The notes under the pieces were generated by a model. That model was not told the origin of the DNA. It made no database searches and saw only the letters and a list, made by a program, of their open reading frames with translations. Source: Ruminococcus sp. (GTDB lineage: Bacteria; Bacillota; Clostridia; Oscillospirales; Acutalibacteraceae). Taken from it: a stretch of 64,000 bases of DNA. Below are positions 50,711-59,878 of the stretch, piece by piece. Each line of letters starts with the position of its first letter. Position 1 is the first letter of the stretch. Position numbers and translations under genes: made by a program. Where the stretch lies: the NCBI GenBank assembly GCA_017410265.1, contig JAFQRC010000001.1:240118-304117 (forward strand). Reading direction: 5' to 3'.

Positions 50711-51580
50711 ATGAAAACTTTAACGCAGGATTTTGTAAAAGAAAATTTACCTAAAAGACCCATAGACGCTAACAAGGGCACGATGGGCACTTTGCTTAAT
50801 ATCAGTGGAAGCTATTCTATGGCAGGTGCGTGTGTACTGTCGTCACTTTCTGCGCTTAAAAGCGGAGTAGGACTTCTCAAAGTTGCCTTGCCTCAGAGTA
50901 TTTATCCTATAGTAGCGTCATCAGTTTTTGAGGCAGTGTATCTTCCTGTCAAAGACAGCGACAGCGGTACTGTTGATATTACATCTCTTGATTTTCTTTT
51001 GGATAATTCAAAGAGCTGTAGTGCTGTAGTAATTGGTTGCGGACTGAAAATGTGTGATGAAACTACTCACTTTGTCAGAGAATTTGTAATGGCGAATATA
51101 AAACCGATACTCATAGACGCTGATGGCATAAATGCACTTTCAAGGAATATAAATATACTAAAAAGTGTGAACTCTGATGTTGTACTCACTCCTCACCCGA
51201 AGGAGATGTCGCGACTGACATCTTTGAGTGTTGAGTATATTCAGGAAAACAGGGTAGAGGTAGCAGAAAAATTTGCAAAAGAGTACGGTGTTACAGTAGT
51301 CCTCAAAGGAAAGGACACAGTAGTCACAAACGGCGAGAACACTTTCATCAATCCGACAGGAAATGTGGGTATGGCGAAAGGTGGCTCGGGCGATGTGCTC
51401 TCGGGAATTATAGGCTCGCTTATAGCTCAGGGAGTAGGAGTTTTTGAGGCATCGTGTTGCGGAGTGTTTATCCACGGGATGTCGGGTGATTTGGCAGCAA
51501 AAGAGCTATCAAAAACCTCGATGCTACCGTCAGACATAGTGAGCTTTTTGCCACAAGTGTTCAAAGAACTTGAAAAGTAA
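50711..51580 (+). CDS. nnrD: ADP-dependent NAD(P)H-hydrate dehydratase
   Basis: 289 residues, C-terminal YjeF/carbohydrate-kinase fold. Repairs hydrated NAD(P)H. Motifs: KGTMGTLLNISGSYSMAGA, VVIGCGLK, VLTPHPKEMSRL and the nucleotide-site GGSGDVLSG (about 223). No fused epimerase (NnrE) domain and no nnrE is seen nearby, so the epimerase would have to be elsewhere. Confidence 0.93.
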   Translation: MKTLTQDFVKENLPKRPIDANKGTMGTLLNISGSYSMAGACVLSSLSALKSGVGLLKVALPQSIYPIVASSVFEAVYLPVKDSDSGTVDITSLDFLLDNSKSCSAVVIGCGLKMCDETTHFVREFVMANIKPILIDADGINALSRNINILKSVNSDVVLTPHPKEMSRLTSLSVEYIQENRVEVAEKFAKEYGVTVVLKGKDTVVTNGENTFINPTGNVGMAKGGSGDVLSGIIGSLIAQGVGVFEASCCGVFIHGMSGDLAAKELSKTSMLPSDIVSFLPQVFKELEK

Positions 51581-51627
51581 ATACTAAAAATACAGGAATT
51601 GCAAGAGAGATAATTTCGGAGGTTTTT

Positions 51628-52134
51628 ATGAAAAAACTGATAGCGTCGCTTCTTGCGATTTCTTTTTTTATGCTTATTTTCTGTGGTTGTGAAAAAGCGG
51701 GTGCAGTAACACCCGTGACCATTTTTTCAGCTGATGCAGAAATAATAACAGCTGATAACACCATAAACGCTACGGTAGAATCAATTTCAGCAGATAATGT
51801 GAGAGTGATCGTAAATTCTCCAAAAGAATTAAAAGAACTTTCATATGAGCGGGTGAATTCTAACCTGTATATTGAATACCATGCCATGAAATGTACCGCG
51901 GACAGCGATTATCTGCCATCGTTTGACCCATTTGATGTGTTGATAGATTCGCTTGTTTCGTTGAATTCCACACAACTTGTTTTCGAACAAAGTGAAAGTG
52001 GCTGTGATGTTTATTCGGGATTTACTGATGCCGGAAAATACCGTGCGTATTTTGACTCAGCGAGTGGGATTTTAGAAAAGCTGGAACCAGCTTTTGCAGA
52101 TTTAGAAATCACCTTTTCCAATGTCGAAATATAG
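51628..52134 (+). CDS. Small lipoprotein, function unknown
   Basis: 168 residues with a lipobox (LIFCGC, Cys near 20) after a hydrophobic signal. The rest is beta-rich (YRAYFDSASGILEKLE), and its fold may resemble LolA-type lipoproteins, but I cannot assign it. CGGAGG precedes the ATG. It is 47 bp after nnrD and followed by a terminator. Confidence 0.75.
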   Translation: MKKLIASLLAISFFMLIFCGCEKAGAVTPVTIFSADAEIITADNTINATVESISADNVRVIVNSPKELKELSYERVNSNLYIEYHAMKCTADSDYLPSFDPFDVLIDSLVSLNSTQLVFEQSESGCDVYSGFTDAGKYRAYFDSASGILEKLEPAFADLEITFSNVEI

Positions 52135-52151
52135 TTTTAGACAAAATAAAC

Positions 52152-52183
52152 AACCCATCAGCTATCGTTAAAGCTGATGGGTT
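52152..52183. terminator. Bidirectional terminator
   Basis: AACCCATCAGCT / AGCTGATGGGTT 12-bp stem between the lipoprotein gene and the convergent gene at 52190, with TTGTTCTTTAT after. Confidence 0.83.
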
Positions 52184-52189
52184 TGTTCT

Positions 52190-53959
52190 TTATAAGAAAA
52201 ATAAATCGCAAATATTAACAAGAAAGTTGTACGAAATATCACTTGCGTACATTCCGATGAAGATTTCCTCTTTTTCGTTTTTCAGGTAGCACCGCTTCAA
52301 CAAGCTTGAGTCAAATGCAGAGCGCTCAACATTCTTAGGTAACGAGTGGTCAAAGTGTATTTCTCTCAACGCATCACAACCGAGAAAAGCATTTTTTCCG
52401 ACGGTGTCGATAGTAGCAGGAATTGTGACACAGCACATCGTCTGGTTGTCCTTGAAAGCTTCTTCGGCAATTTTGCTTACCTTGTCAAATTCAGCAGGGA
52501 AAACGACATTTTCATCAGTGCCGACATAGCTTAAAAGCTCTGTCGCATCATTTGAAAAGTTGAACGCTAGTTGCCAGTGAGCTCTGAAGGTAACAGCCCC
52601 ATCATAGGTGAGCTTTGAAACCTCCTGAGAGTCAGAGAAAACATACGGCGTTTCTACATCTTTTTCTTTGAGCCAGCTCGGAGTAGTCTGGTCTTTTTGG
52701 AAACCGTAGACCTTGTTATCAAAATCCCTGATAGCTGTCCAACCTGTGAAAATGTAGCCTTGTCTTGTCATGTTGTGAGTATCGATTTTGAATATCTCAT
52801 CGTACCCGACAGTGCGCGGTGGAAGCTCACCCTCACCACCGTTGTTATCGTAATTTACGGTGTATTTTTCAGCTATCCAGAACGCCTTTGCTGTGATGTT
52901 ACCAAGATTTGTTGTCTTGCTGACTTTGGAATTGTCAGCATAAAGTGAGTATTCGTACAAATCTTTTGAAGAAAGCCACTCTGTTTTACTATACGGAGTT
53001 TTCTTTCCGCTGGTTGTTTTGTAGCTGTTTCTGGTCATAATCCAACCGCCGAAAAAGTAGTTCTCTTTTTCGAAAGCACATTTTGTCAGCTTTTGCTCTT
53101 TGCCGTAGGTGACAGTCTGATTTTCCATACTACCGCTACCACCGTTTTTATCGTATTTGATAGTAAATTTGATAGCAGTTGAGTCATTTAGCCCCAGCCT
53201 GTAAATATAGTTTCCATAGTAGTGCAATGTTGTGAAAAATGTTTTGCCTACATGAAAAATATTCTCGACCTCGTAGGATTTATTCACGGAAACCGTGTCA
53301 ACGAGCTTTCCTGACCAGTCGTAAATGACGATAAGATTACCGCCACTACCGCTTTGAACAAAATACAGGTAGTCGTCATCACAGTCACAGCCCTGTCTTA
53401 GCAATCCGCTTTTATAGCCCTCGTATTTTTCAATTTTCTTGAATTTGTTGTCGAGAATGATGAAGTCGTAGCCACCACTAAGTCCGCAGACATATTTGTT
53501 GTACTTTGAGTTGTAGCTGATAGAGTAGATTTTGTACTTGATTTTCTGTGTTTTGACAATAGTCAGAGTTTCGGGGTCAACAAAAGAAATTGTGTCGAAA
53601 TTTGGCGAGTTGTTTGCCACAACCAACAAATCCGAATTTGGGTTATAGGTCATATCATTTGCGTGGTCTAGGGCAAGAGGCTCGCTTTTTTTCTTTAGCT
53701 CCCAGGTGTTTACATCATATTTTAAAATTGTAGTGTAGCCGTTGTTCACGGCGATATAAGCGTATTTTTGGTCTGTGCAGGCACCTTGTACGGTGACATG
53801 GTTTCCGAATTTGCCGTCTTTTTCTATGTGGTTTCTGATAGCGACCATAGTTGCAGTATCATAGAAATCGTCTGCTGCGTCTGCAGTTACTATATTCGCG
53901 GGTATCAGCAACAAGAGGCATAGCACAAGCGAAGCTATACACATCAAAGTTCTTTTCAT
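52190..53959 (-). CDS. Exported protein with propeller-like, InlB-B and LRR repeats
   Basis: 589 residues. Signal peptide (LVLCLLLLIPANIVTADA). A propeller-like region (about 35-270; blades such as YAYIAVNNGYTTILKYD and SDLLVVANN) precedes two Listeria-Bacteroides InlB B-repeats (IKYDKNGGSGSMENQTV near 270 and VNYDNNGGEGELPPRTV near 370, both ending GGW or TGW). Then come LRR_5 units (AFKDNQTMCCVTIPATIDTVG) to the C-terminus. There is no dockerin, sortase signal or C-terminal membrane anchor. Likely a surface or secreted binding protein. Promoter at 53988-54016. Confidence 0.85.
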   Translation of the reverse strand: MKRTLMCIASLVLCLLLLIPANIVTADAADDFYDTATMVAIRNHIEKDGKFGNHVTVQGACTDQKYAYIAVNNGYTTILKYDVNTWELKKKSEPLALDHANDMTYNPNSDLLVVANNSPNFDTISFVDPETLTIVKTQKIKYKIYSISYNSKYNKYVCGLSGGYDFIILDNKFKKIEKYEGYKSGLLRQGCDCDDDYLYFVQSGSGGNLIVIYDWSGKLVDTVSVNKSYEVENIFHVGKTFFTTLHYYGNYIYRLGLNDSTAIKFTIKYDKNGGSGSMENQTVTYGKEQKLTKCAFEKENYFFGGWIMTRNSYKTTSGKKTPYSKTEWLSSKDLYEYSLYADNSKVSKTTNLGNITAKAFWIAEKYTVNYDNNGGEGELPPRTVGYDEIFKIDTHNMTRQGYIFTGWTAIRDFDNKVYGFQKDQTTPSWLKEKDVETPYVFSDSQEVSKLTYDGAVTFRAHWQLAFNFSNDATELLSYVGTDENVVFPAEFDKVSKIAEEAFKDNQTMCCVTIPATIDTVGKNAFLGCDALREIHFDHSLPKNVERSAFDSSLLKRCYLKNEKEEIFIGMYASDISYNFLVNICDLFFL

Positions 53960-53987
53960 AATTTCTCCTCAAAAAACAAGTACCCTT

Positions 53988-54016
53988 ATTTTATCTTTTT
54001 ATTATAAAACAGTCAA
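53988..54016 (-). promoter_or_regulatory. Promoter of the InlB/LRR gene
   Basis: Minus-strand TTGACT (54016-54011) and TAAAAT (53993-53988), 17-bp spacer. Confidence 0.75.
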
Positions 54017-54091
54017 GCGAGTCGGTTATAGTATTTGCTGAAGCTCAGAGCTTTTGCGTGGTAGATGTATGAAATACAAGGATAAAAAGAA

Positions 54092-54122
54092 ATCCCACTC
54101 AGCATTTTGAGCCGAATGGGAT
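54092..54122 (-). terminator. Terminator of the 7TM-LuxR gene
   Basis: ATCCCA / TGGGAT outer stem with inner CTCA/TGAG pairs, then TTCTTTTT on the minus strand. Confidence 0.75.
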
Positions 54123-54158
54123 GTGTAGTTTGATTATTCAGTAAAGCGAATGCAAAGG

Positions 54159-55148
54159 TTATCCTATATAGTTTTTTGTCATCTCAAAAAGCTCTGAGCG
54201 GCTACCGATACCGAGCTTTTTGTAAATGCTGGAGGTGTGCTTTTTGATTGTACTTTCTGTAACAAACAGCTCGATAGCTATATCCTTACGTTTTTTGTTT
54301 TGCAGTATCAATCTCAAAACCTCTTTTTCTCTGGCAGAAAGGCAACTCACACCACAATGGTTTTCAAAGAAACTATTAATCTGTTCGACGTTTAGGAATC
54401 TGATTTCAGTACTGTTTTCGCTGTAATCGTTAAGAGATGAATCCCTAATTAGCGTATCACCGTCTTGAACAAGGGTGTGTACATCAGTCAGACCGTAATC
54501 CTGAAGTATTCCGTAGAGGAAGAGGATAAGCCCTTCGGTGATTATGTAAGATACCGACATAAATTCAAAGCCTGCGTTTATGCTGTTTTCTATAAGCCAG
54601 ATAACGATATTTCCGATAACGACAAACGCAAGAAAAACCGAGTGCTTTATAGATACGACAGTCTTTTTCAGAGATGTATATATGATAACAGCTATCATAC
54701 CGGCAAAGTAGCCGAACAAGAAAACCTTGTACAGATTGTGGAGTGGACCATATTCCTTGATGAGCACGCCGACTCCGTTTGATATTTCAAACGAAATGTC
54801 CTTATAGTATATCGGGAGGTACCCGCCACTTGTTACGATGAACAGCATCACGATATTGACAGCTATCAACGCACGCGGTAGAAGTTTAGGATAACTTAGT
54901 CTGCACAGATTCATAATCATCATGAGGATTGAATACGGCAGGAACACATTTCCTAAATACGCTACCCTGTTAGCCCATAGTGCGAAATCCAGCGTTTTTG
55001 ATACAGATAAGAGGAAATAACCAAGATCGCATATAGCGACGCAAGAAAAGATGAGCAGCATCCACACATCACGCTTTTTATCGACTAAAAAATATACTCC
55101 TATCATCAGAAGTGATACGATAAAAACAACACCATAAAGAGCGGTCAT
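54159..55148 (-). CDS. Membrane-bound LuxR-type regulator with 7TM sensor
   Basis: 329 residues. About seven hydrophobic segments (about 5-220) in the style of the histidine-kinase N-terminal 7TM domain are followed directly by a LuxR/FixJ HTH (LSAREKEVLRLILQNKKRK and VTESTIKKHTSSIYKKLGI). No kinase or receiver domain lies between them. It is therefore probably a one-component regulator that senses at the membrane and binds DNA from there. ATG 55148 is chosen because GGAGG lies 7 nt upstream. Target genes may be the exported proteins next to it, which is inference. Confidence 0.85.
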   Translation of the reverse strand: MTALYGVVFIVSLLMIGVYFLVDKKRDVWMLLIFSCVAICDLGYFLLSVSKTLDFALWANRVAYLGNVFLPYSILMMIMNLCRLSYPKLLPRALIAVNIVMLFIVTSGGYLPIYYKDISFEISNGVGVLIKEYGPLHNLYKVFLFGYFAGMIAVIIYTSLKKTVVSIKHSVFLAFVVIGNIVIWLIENSINAGFEFMSVSYIITEGLILFLYGILQDYGLTDVHTLVQDGDTLIRDSSLNDYSENSTEIRFLNVEQINSFFENHCGVSCLSAREKEVLRLILQNKKRKDIAIELFVTESTIKKHTSSIYKKLGIGSRSELFEMTKNYIG

Positions 55149-55279
55149 ATTATTCCTCCTTTTTCTCAAACTTTAGATAAATATATCATAAATCGCAGTT
55201 AGTGTCAATTTTCGTGATGAGATTGGGTGGATGCACATTCTTTGTGCAACATAAACTAAAATATATGAGCTTTTTTGGC

Positions 55280-55331
55280 ATGGTAGCCCTAATGGTAGCC
55301 CTATATTACACAAATTATCCCGTAGGGCTAC
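55280..55331 (+). repeat. 12-bp tandem repeat with inverted third copy
   Basis: ATGGTAGCCCTA occurs twice in tandem (55280-55291, 55292-55303) and TAGGGCTAC, the inverse of its core, lies at 55323-55331, so either copy can pair with it. It lies about 75 bp upstream of the zinc-ribbon gene. TCCCGT/ACGGGA arms add a second possible stem. Confidence 0.6.
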
Positions 55332-55405
55332 TTAAATTACAACGGGAGAAAAAGTAAAATGATATTAATGTAATATAATACATCTTAATTTTAAGGAGGT
55401 TTATT

Positions 55406-56239
55406 ATGGGACTTTTTGATAAGAAGTATTGTGATATCTGTGGAGGTAAAATTGGTCTTTTAGGCAACAGAAAACTCGAAGACGGAAATATGTGCAAGGA
55501 TTGCGCAAAAAAGCTGTCACCGCATTTCAGTGACAGAAGACGCTCGACAGTTGCCGAAATCAAGAATCAGCTTGCCTACAGAGAACAGAACAAGCAGGTT
55601 TTGGCATCTTTTTCTCCTGCGATGACTTACGGTGACAACGAAAAGATTTATGTTGATACTATGAAAGGAAACTTTGTTGTGTCACGCAGAACTCCGGGTA
55701 ACTGGAGCGAAGAGAATCCTGATGTTATTCCGATTTCAAGTGTGATGAGCTGTAACCTCAGAATTGACGAAGACAGAGATGAGATTTATATCGAGGGTAG
55801 GGATGGCGAAAGAAGAAGCTACAACCCTCCGAGATATAATTTCTACTACAATTTTATTCTCGAAATCAAAGTCAACAATCCGTACTTTGATGAAATCGAA
55901 GTCAGACTCAACAGCTCCCAGGTTGACGGACTGGGCACTTTGGAGTATAACCGCTATCAGCAGATGGCTATGCAGGTTACCAATACCCTTACACAAAGCG
56001 CGAATGTCGGCTTTAATAACGGCTTCAACCAGCCTATGAATCAGGGCTACGCTCAGCCAATGAATCAAGGTTACGCTCAGCCTATGAATCAGGGTTATGC
56101 TCAGCCTGTAAACCAGGGCTACAACCAGCCTGCACAGCCTGCGGCTCCTGTGTCACAGTCGTGGTTTTGCACAAACTGCGGAGCAAAGAACGAATCTGGT
56201 AAATTCTGTGAATCCTGCGGTACTCAAAGAGGTAACTGA
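55406..56239 (+). CDS. Zinc-ribbon protein with NQGYAQP repeats
   Basis: 277 residues, cytoplasmic or loosely membrane associated. N-terminal DUF4428-like zinc ribbon with C9xxC12 and C30xxC33. A middle beta domain follows (VISSVMSCNLRIDEDRDEIYIEGRDG), then an Asn/Gln/Gly-rich linker with four 8-residue repeats (NQGYAQPM type, DNA repeats at 56036-56131) and a C-terminal zinc ribbon CTNCGAKNESGKFCESCG. AAGGAGG precedes the ATG. Function unknown. A tiny membrane protein overlaps its stop. Confidence 0.85.
   Translation: MGLFDKKYCDICGGKIGLLGNRKLEDGNMCKDCAKKLSPHFSDRRRSTVAEIKNQLAYREQNKQVLASFSPAMTYGDNEKIYVDTMKGNFVVSRRTPGNWSEENPDVIPISSVMSCNLRIDEDRDEIYIEGRDGERRSYNPPRYNFYYNFILEIKVNNPYFDEIEVRLNSSQVDGLGTLEYNRYQQMAMQVTNTLTQSANVGFNNGFNQPMNQGYAQPMNQGYAQPMNQGYAQPVNQGYNQPAQPAAPVSQSWFCTNCGAKNESGKFCESCGTQRGN
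56036..56131 (+). repeat. Four tandem 24-bp coding repeats
   Basis: Units beginning ATGAATCAGGGCTACGCTCA, three close copies and a diverged fourth, encoding MNQGYAQP. Length variation between strains is likely. Confidence 0.8.
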
Positions 56240-56403
56240 TGAAAGGCAAAATTATTATTGCTTTAGTCGTTCTTTTGATTTTAGCGGTTATAATCGGAGT
56301 AGTTTATTATGTGAAAAACATTATGATTGTCCGGGATAAAGACGGAATGGTCTATGATTTTCAGGATAATGTGACAACACAGACAGAAACTAAAGATGAT
56401 TAA
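56239..56403 (+). CDS. 54-residue single-helix membrane protein
   Basis: The ATG at 56239 overlaps the stop of the zinc-ribbon gene (TGATG). The product opens MKGK and then a 20-residue hydrophobic helix (IIIALVVLLILAVIIGVVYY), ending in a short hydrophilic tail (TTQTETKDD). Translational coupling suggests it works with the zinc-ribbon protein. Function unknown. Confidence 0.7.
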   Translation: MKGKIIIALVVLLILAVIIGVVYYVKNIMIVRDKDGMVYDFQDNVTTQTETKDD

Positions 56404-56463
56404 ACTGCCATAAGTTGTACCCCTAAAAACACAGTGAAAATACATACAGCGAGGAGATTTATT

Positions 56464-57876
56464 ATGAAAAAATTATTAGCATTAGCACTTGTACTTGTTA
56501 TGCTTCTTTCTTTGACCGCTTGTGGCGGCAAGGATGACAACACTACAGACACACCAACAGGTGGTTCTGCAATTGAAACAGGGTTATTTACCCTTAACTA
56601 TGACGCAGGTGTCTGGACTTACTATGAAGAAGAAACATCAAACGAAGAAGACTACTGCAGTGTCCTTCTACAGATTCCTGACCCTGAAGACTCTGAGTAT
56701 TACCTCATTGAAGCTGAAATCGAGGTTTCAATTGACGAGCCTTACGATTTCAGAGAAGACCTCGTATATTACGGCTTTGACCAGTATGAGTATGAAGTCA
56801 ACAAAAAGTACGAGACTGTCAGCATCGGCGGAGTAGATTTACTCAAATATGATGATGGCTACACTCTCAAGTATTTCAACCGTATCGAAAATGCCGGTGC
56901 AACAGTGGAGATTGATATCGATGCTGATGATTCATCTGATGCTCGTATCGCAGACCTCTTAAACGGAATTAAATTTAACTTAACCGATATCGGCAACGAA
57001 GATGGTCCATGGGAGTGGGAGGGAACTCCATTCTCAGCAAGTGCTAAGAGTGCTCCGGCAGGTTCTCTCACTATTGAGTCTAACTGGATTGAACTTGATG
57101 AGTACATCTCAACCTATGAAACATTTGACCATTCAGTAGCTGCTGTTAAAGATACTGTTTACCTTCTTGTAGACGGTGAACTCAGAAAGTACACACTCTC
57201 AGGTGGCAAATTAACTTTTGTAAACACAATCACACTTGATGAGGACGATTATACAAGCGTTGAGGCTACAAGTGACGGAACACTGTGGCTGAGTGGCTCA
57301 ATGAACGATATCGTTTGCCTGAAAAACGACACAGTTTCAGCAACTTATGAAGATATCGATGACCTTGCTATGCACCCATCAGGCAGCTGGGGTATCGACT
57401 ATTTCACATCAAGCGAGTGCGAGAAAATTACATTCAGTGGCGGTACATACACAGCTACTGCTATGAATTTTGCAGAAGTAGATACAATTATGCATCTGAA
57501 TGTTGATGAGAACAATATCTATGTTTGCGGTAGCGACGCTGATTCAAACCACAAGGTTTTCGTTTACGGCGCAGACGGCAAGCTTAAGACCACACTGTGT
57601 GACGCTGAGGGCGAGAGCTTAGGCAGCATCACATTTATGGCACAGAGCAAAAACGGCTATATCGGCTTTGATGGTAATATGAGAGATGTTCTTTTGTGGG
57701 ATAACAACGGCAAATTCGTCGCTGAAATCTCAGACAGCGACTTATTCTCAACATCTTATCCATGGTTCTGCAATTCAGCATTGCTTTCTGACGGAAGTAT
57801 TGTTACAATAATGACAGAGGAGCGCGAAGACAGATCTGCAACAGAGCTGATTGTCTTCACAGTAAAAGGCTTCTGA
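56464..57876 (+). CDS. Exported lipoprotein with propeller-like C-terminus
   Basis: 470 residues. Lipobox LTAC (Cys near 20) after MKKLLALALVLVMLLS. An acidic N-terminal alpha/beta domain (about 40-165) precedes propeller-like blades (about 210-470; LWLSGSMNDIVCLK, NIYVCGSDADSNHKVFVYG). Not a recognised family. ATG 56464 follows GAGGAG; the upstream ATG lacks a site. It starts a likely operon with the two dockerin genes, each gap being 32 bp. Confidence 0.8.
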   Translation: MKKLLALALVLVMLLSLTACGGKDDNTTDTPTGGSAIETGLFTLNYDAGVWTYYEEETSNEEDYCSVLLQIPDPEDSEYYLIEAEIEVSIDEPYDFREDLVYYGFDQYEYEVNKKYETVSIGGVDLLKYDDGYTLKYFNRIENAGATVEIDIDADDSSDARIADLLNGIKFNLTDIGNEDGPWEWEGTPFSASAKSAPAGSLTIESNWIELDEYISTYETFDHSVAAVKDTVYLLVDGELRKYTLSGGKLTFVNTITLDEDDYTSVEATSDGTLWLSGSMNDIVCLKNDTVSATYEDIDDLAMHPSGSWGIDYFTSSECEKITFSGGTYTATAMNFAEVDTIMHLNVDENNIYVCGSDADSNHKVFVYGADGKLKTTLCDAEGESLGSITFMAQSKNGYIGFDGNMRDVLLWDNNGKFVAEISDSDLFSTSYPWFCNSALLSDGSIVTIMTEEREDRSATELIVFTVKGF

Positions 57877-57908
57877 TAAGATGTTTTACCCTATGGAGGA
57901 ATTGTTTT

Positions 57909-59846
57909 ATGAAAAGACTTCTGTCTGTGATTTTATGTATTCTGATTGTCGTAGGCTCGTTTTCGATGCTGTCAACCTTAGTTTCAGCTAAAGAGATTGG
58001 TTTAGCTCAAACCGGCTATCAGATACTTGTTACTGACTATCAGCAACTCAAAAACCTGCTTTACAATTCGCAAAATGGTGAGTATTTAATCTTACAAAAC
58101 GATATTATCATCGATGACAACGATAACGATAATGAGCTTATACTCAGCCTGTTTACTAATTGTGCGCTTGACTTAAATGGCTACACCTTGAGTCGTTCTA
58201 CAAGAGGTGTTGATGCATGTCTCATTAGAGTGAATAACGGCGCAAACTTTTATGTTTATGATTCATCAGATGAGAAAAGCGGTGCGATGATATTCAGTAG
58301 TGGCAACTACGCGGGCACAAGCTCTGTTATCATTGCTAACGGTAATGTCGATATCTATGGTGGTAATTTTGAGATAAAAACTCCGTATCAGGTTGGTGGC
58401 GGTGTTGTCTTTTTAGCAGAAACAGGTTACCTCGAAATTTTTGATGGTGTGTTTGATTCTCACACCGCCTTTGGCGGAGATACTATTGAGCTACGCCATA
58501 ACGCATATATGTACGATGTGCCACACTGTAATATCTATGATGGTACATTCTACGGAAAAATCTCTAACTTTGAGGTTTCATCTTTCAGTGATTTTTCGTC
58601 ATATGGTTGTATGTATCCTAGCGTTTATGTTTTTGACGGCGAGTTTTATATAGCACAGCCTGATGATGAGTACGCAGGCTTTGCTTACTGTAACAACGGT
58701 TGGGGTAATGTTTTCGTTGCAGGTGGTACAACCTACTATAAATGCCTTAATAGTAGGGACCAGGATTATCTTGAAGGCGTAAGCAAAAATCTCACTACAA
58801 TCGAGTACGAGGGCAAAAAAGGCTACTACTATGAAATAACTCCTCCTACTATGATAGGTAGTGAGGACCTAACCCTTACTGACCGCCTGAGTATAGAATT
58901 GATGAAAATGGAAGTATCCTTCTACAGCAAAAAAGGTGCTGTTTATCAGAATAACCAGGAGATGTTTGATGCTATCCTGAGCTATACTGATACGATTGAA
59001 GTTCCTGCAGCTATAGAAGAATCTCCTCTTTTGTGGGTTGAAAACACAGATAATGTAAAAACAGTTTCGTGGTATATGAGTGATCAAGAGCATTTCGACG
59101 GCAAGAATACCCTATGGTCAGAGCTCGGTGATTACAGAGGAAGTGTACTACCTTTCCGTTTTGACTTTCGACCACAGGAAGATACAACACTCTACATCCG
59201 CTGCCTTATCACAACAGATGATGGAAAAGAGCTTGAGGATGTAATCGCGATTCACTACGAAGAATTCAAACCAAATCCTCCTATAGCTTCAGTTGAAGTC
59301 GCAGGAGTTACCGCTCCAAGTGTAGGAGCTAAACCCGACTTCTCGGTTGATGATACCCAGATGTATTACATTAACGGTGTTTACTGGACAGATGTTACAA
59401 CCTCATCACATATTAACCTCAAAGAAACAGATGTTTTCGAAGCAGGACATACATACGAGCTTCAGGTATGGCTTCGAGCAAATGATGGATATAAATTCAG
59501 TACAGATTCAGACGATTGGCTTGACATTACCGCTACAATAGGTGGCAAAGAAGCAGAGGCTATTGGTAATGAAATTGCAGCAATACTTACTGTGACATAT
59601 ACATTAAGTGATGAAGAAAAACCGACAGAGTCACAGGATCCGGAAGAATATCTTCTCGGCGATGTTGACGGCGACGGTAAAGTAAGCGTAGTGGACGCAA
59701 CTCTCGTTCAGCGCCATGTTGCTAAGCTTACAACCCTTGAAGCAACTCAGCTTTTAGCAGCTGACACATACAAAGACGGCGAAATTACAGTAGTTGACGC
59801 AACTACTATCCAGCGCTTTGTCGCAAAGCTGATTACTGAGTTTTAA
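57909..59846 (+). CDS. Exported beta-helix protein with repeat module and dockerin
   Basis: 645 residues. Signal peptide (LLSVILCILIVVGSFSML). A parallel beta-helix-like region (about 40-300; ALDLNGYTLSRS, GNVDIYGGNFEI) suggests polysaccharide binding or lyase-like ancestry, without visible catalytic residues. A repeat module at about 458-570 (VEVAGVTAPSVGAKPDF ... YYINGVYWTDVTT) recurs in the next gene. The dockerin is at about 581-645 (GDVDGDGKVSVVDATLVQR and DTYKDGEITVVDATTIQR). GGAGG precedes the ATG. Confidence 0.87.
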   Translation: MKRLLSVILCILIVVGSFSMLSTLVSAKEIGLAQTGYQILVTDYQQLKNLLYNSQNGEYLILQNDIIIDDNDNDNELILSLFTNCALDLNGYTLSRSTRGVDACLIRVNNGANFYVYDSSDEKSGAMIFSSGNYAGTSSVIIANGNVDIYGGNFEIKTPYQVGGGVVFLAETGYLEIFDGVFDSHTAFGGDTIELRHNAYMYDVPHCNIYDGTFYGKISNFEVSSFSDFSSYGCMYPSVYVFDGEFYIAQPDDEYAGFAYCNNGWGNVFVAGGTTYYKCLNSRDQDYLEGVSKNLTTIEYEGKKGYYYEITPPTMIGSEDLTLTDRLSIELMKMEVSFYSKKGAVYQNNQEMFDAILSYTDTIEVPAAIEESPLLWVENTDNVKTVSWYMSDQEHFDGKNTLWSELGDYRGSVLPFRFDFRPQEDTTLYIRCLITTDDGKELEDVIAIHYEEFKPNPPIASVEVAGVTAPSVGAKPDFSVDDTQMYYINGVYWTDVTTSSHINLKETDVFEAGHTYELQVWLRANDGYKFSTDSDDWLDITATIGGKEAEAIGNEIAAILTVTYTLSDEEKPTESQDPEEYLLGDVDGDGKVSVVDATLVQRHVAKLTTLEATQLLAADTYKDGEITVVDATTIQRFVAKLITEF

Positions 59847-59878
59847 TCAGAGAATTTGTTTTTGAAAGGTTAAAGACT

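Noticed and set aside
56036..56131. CRISPR array
   Set aside because: The 24-bp repeats are contiguous without spacers and encode NQGYAQP repeats in frame.
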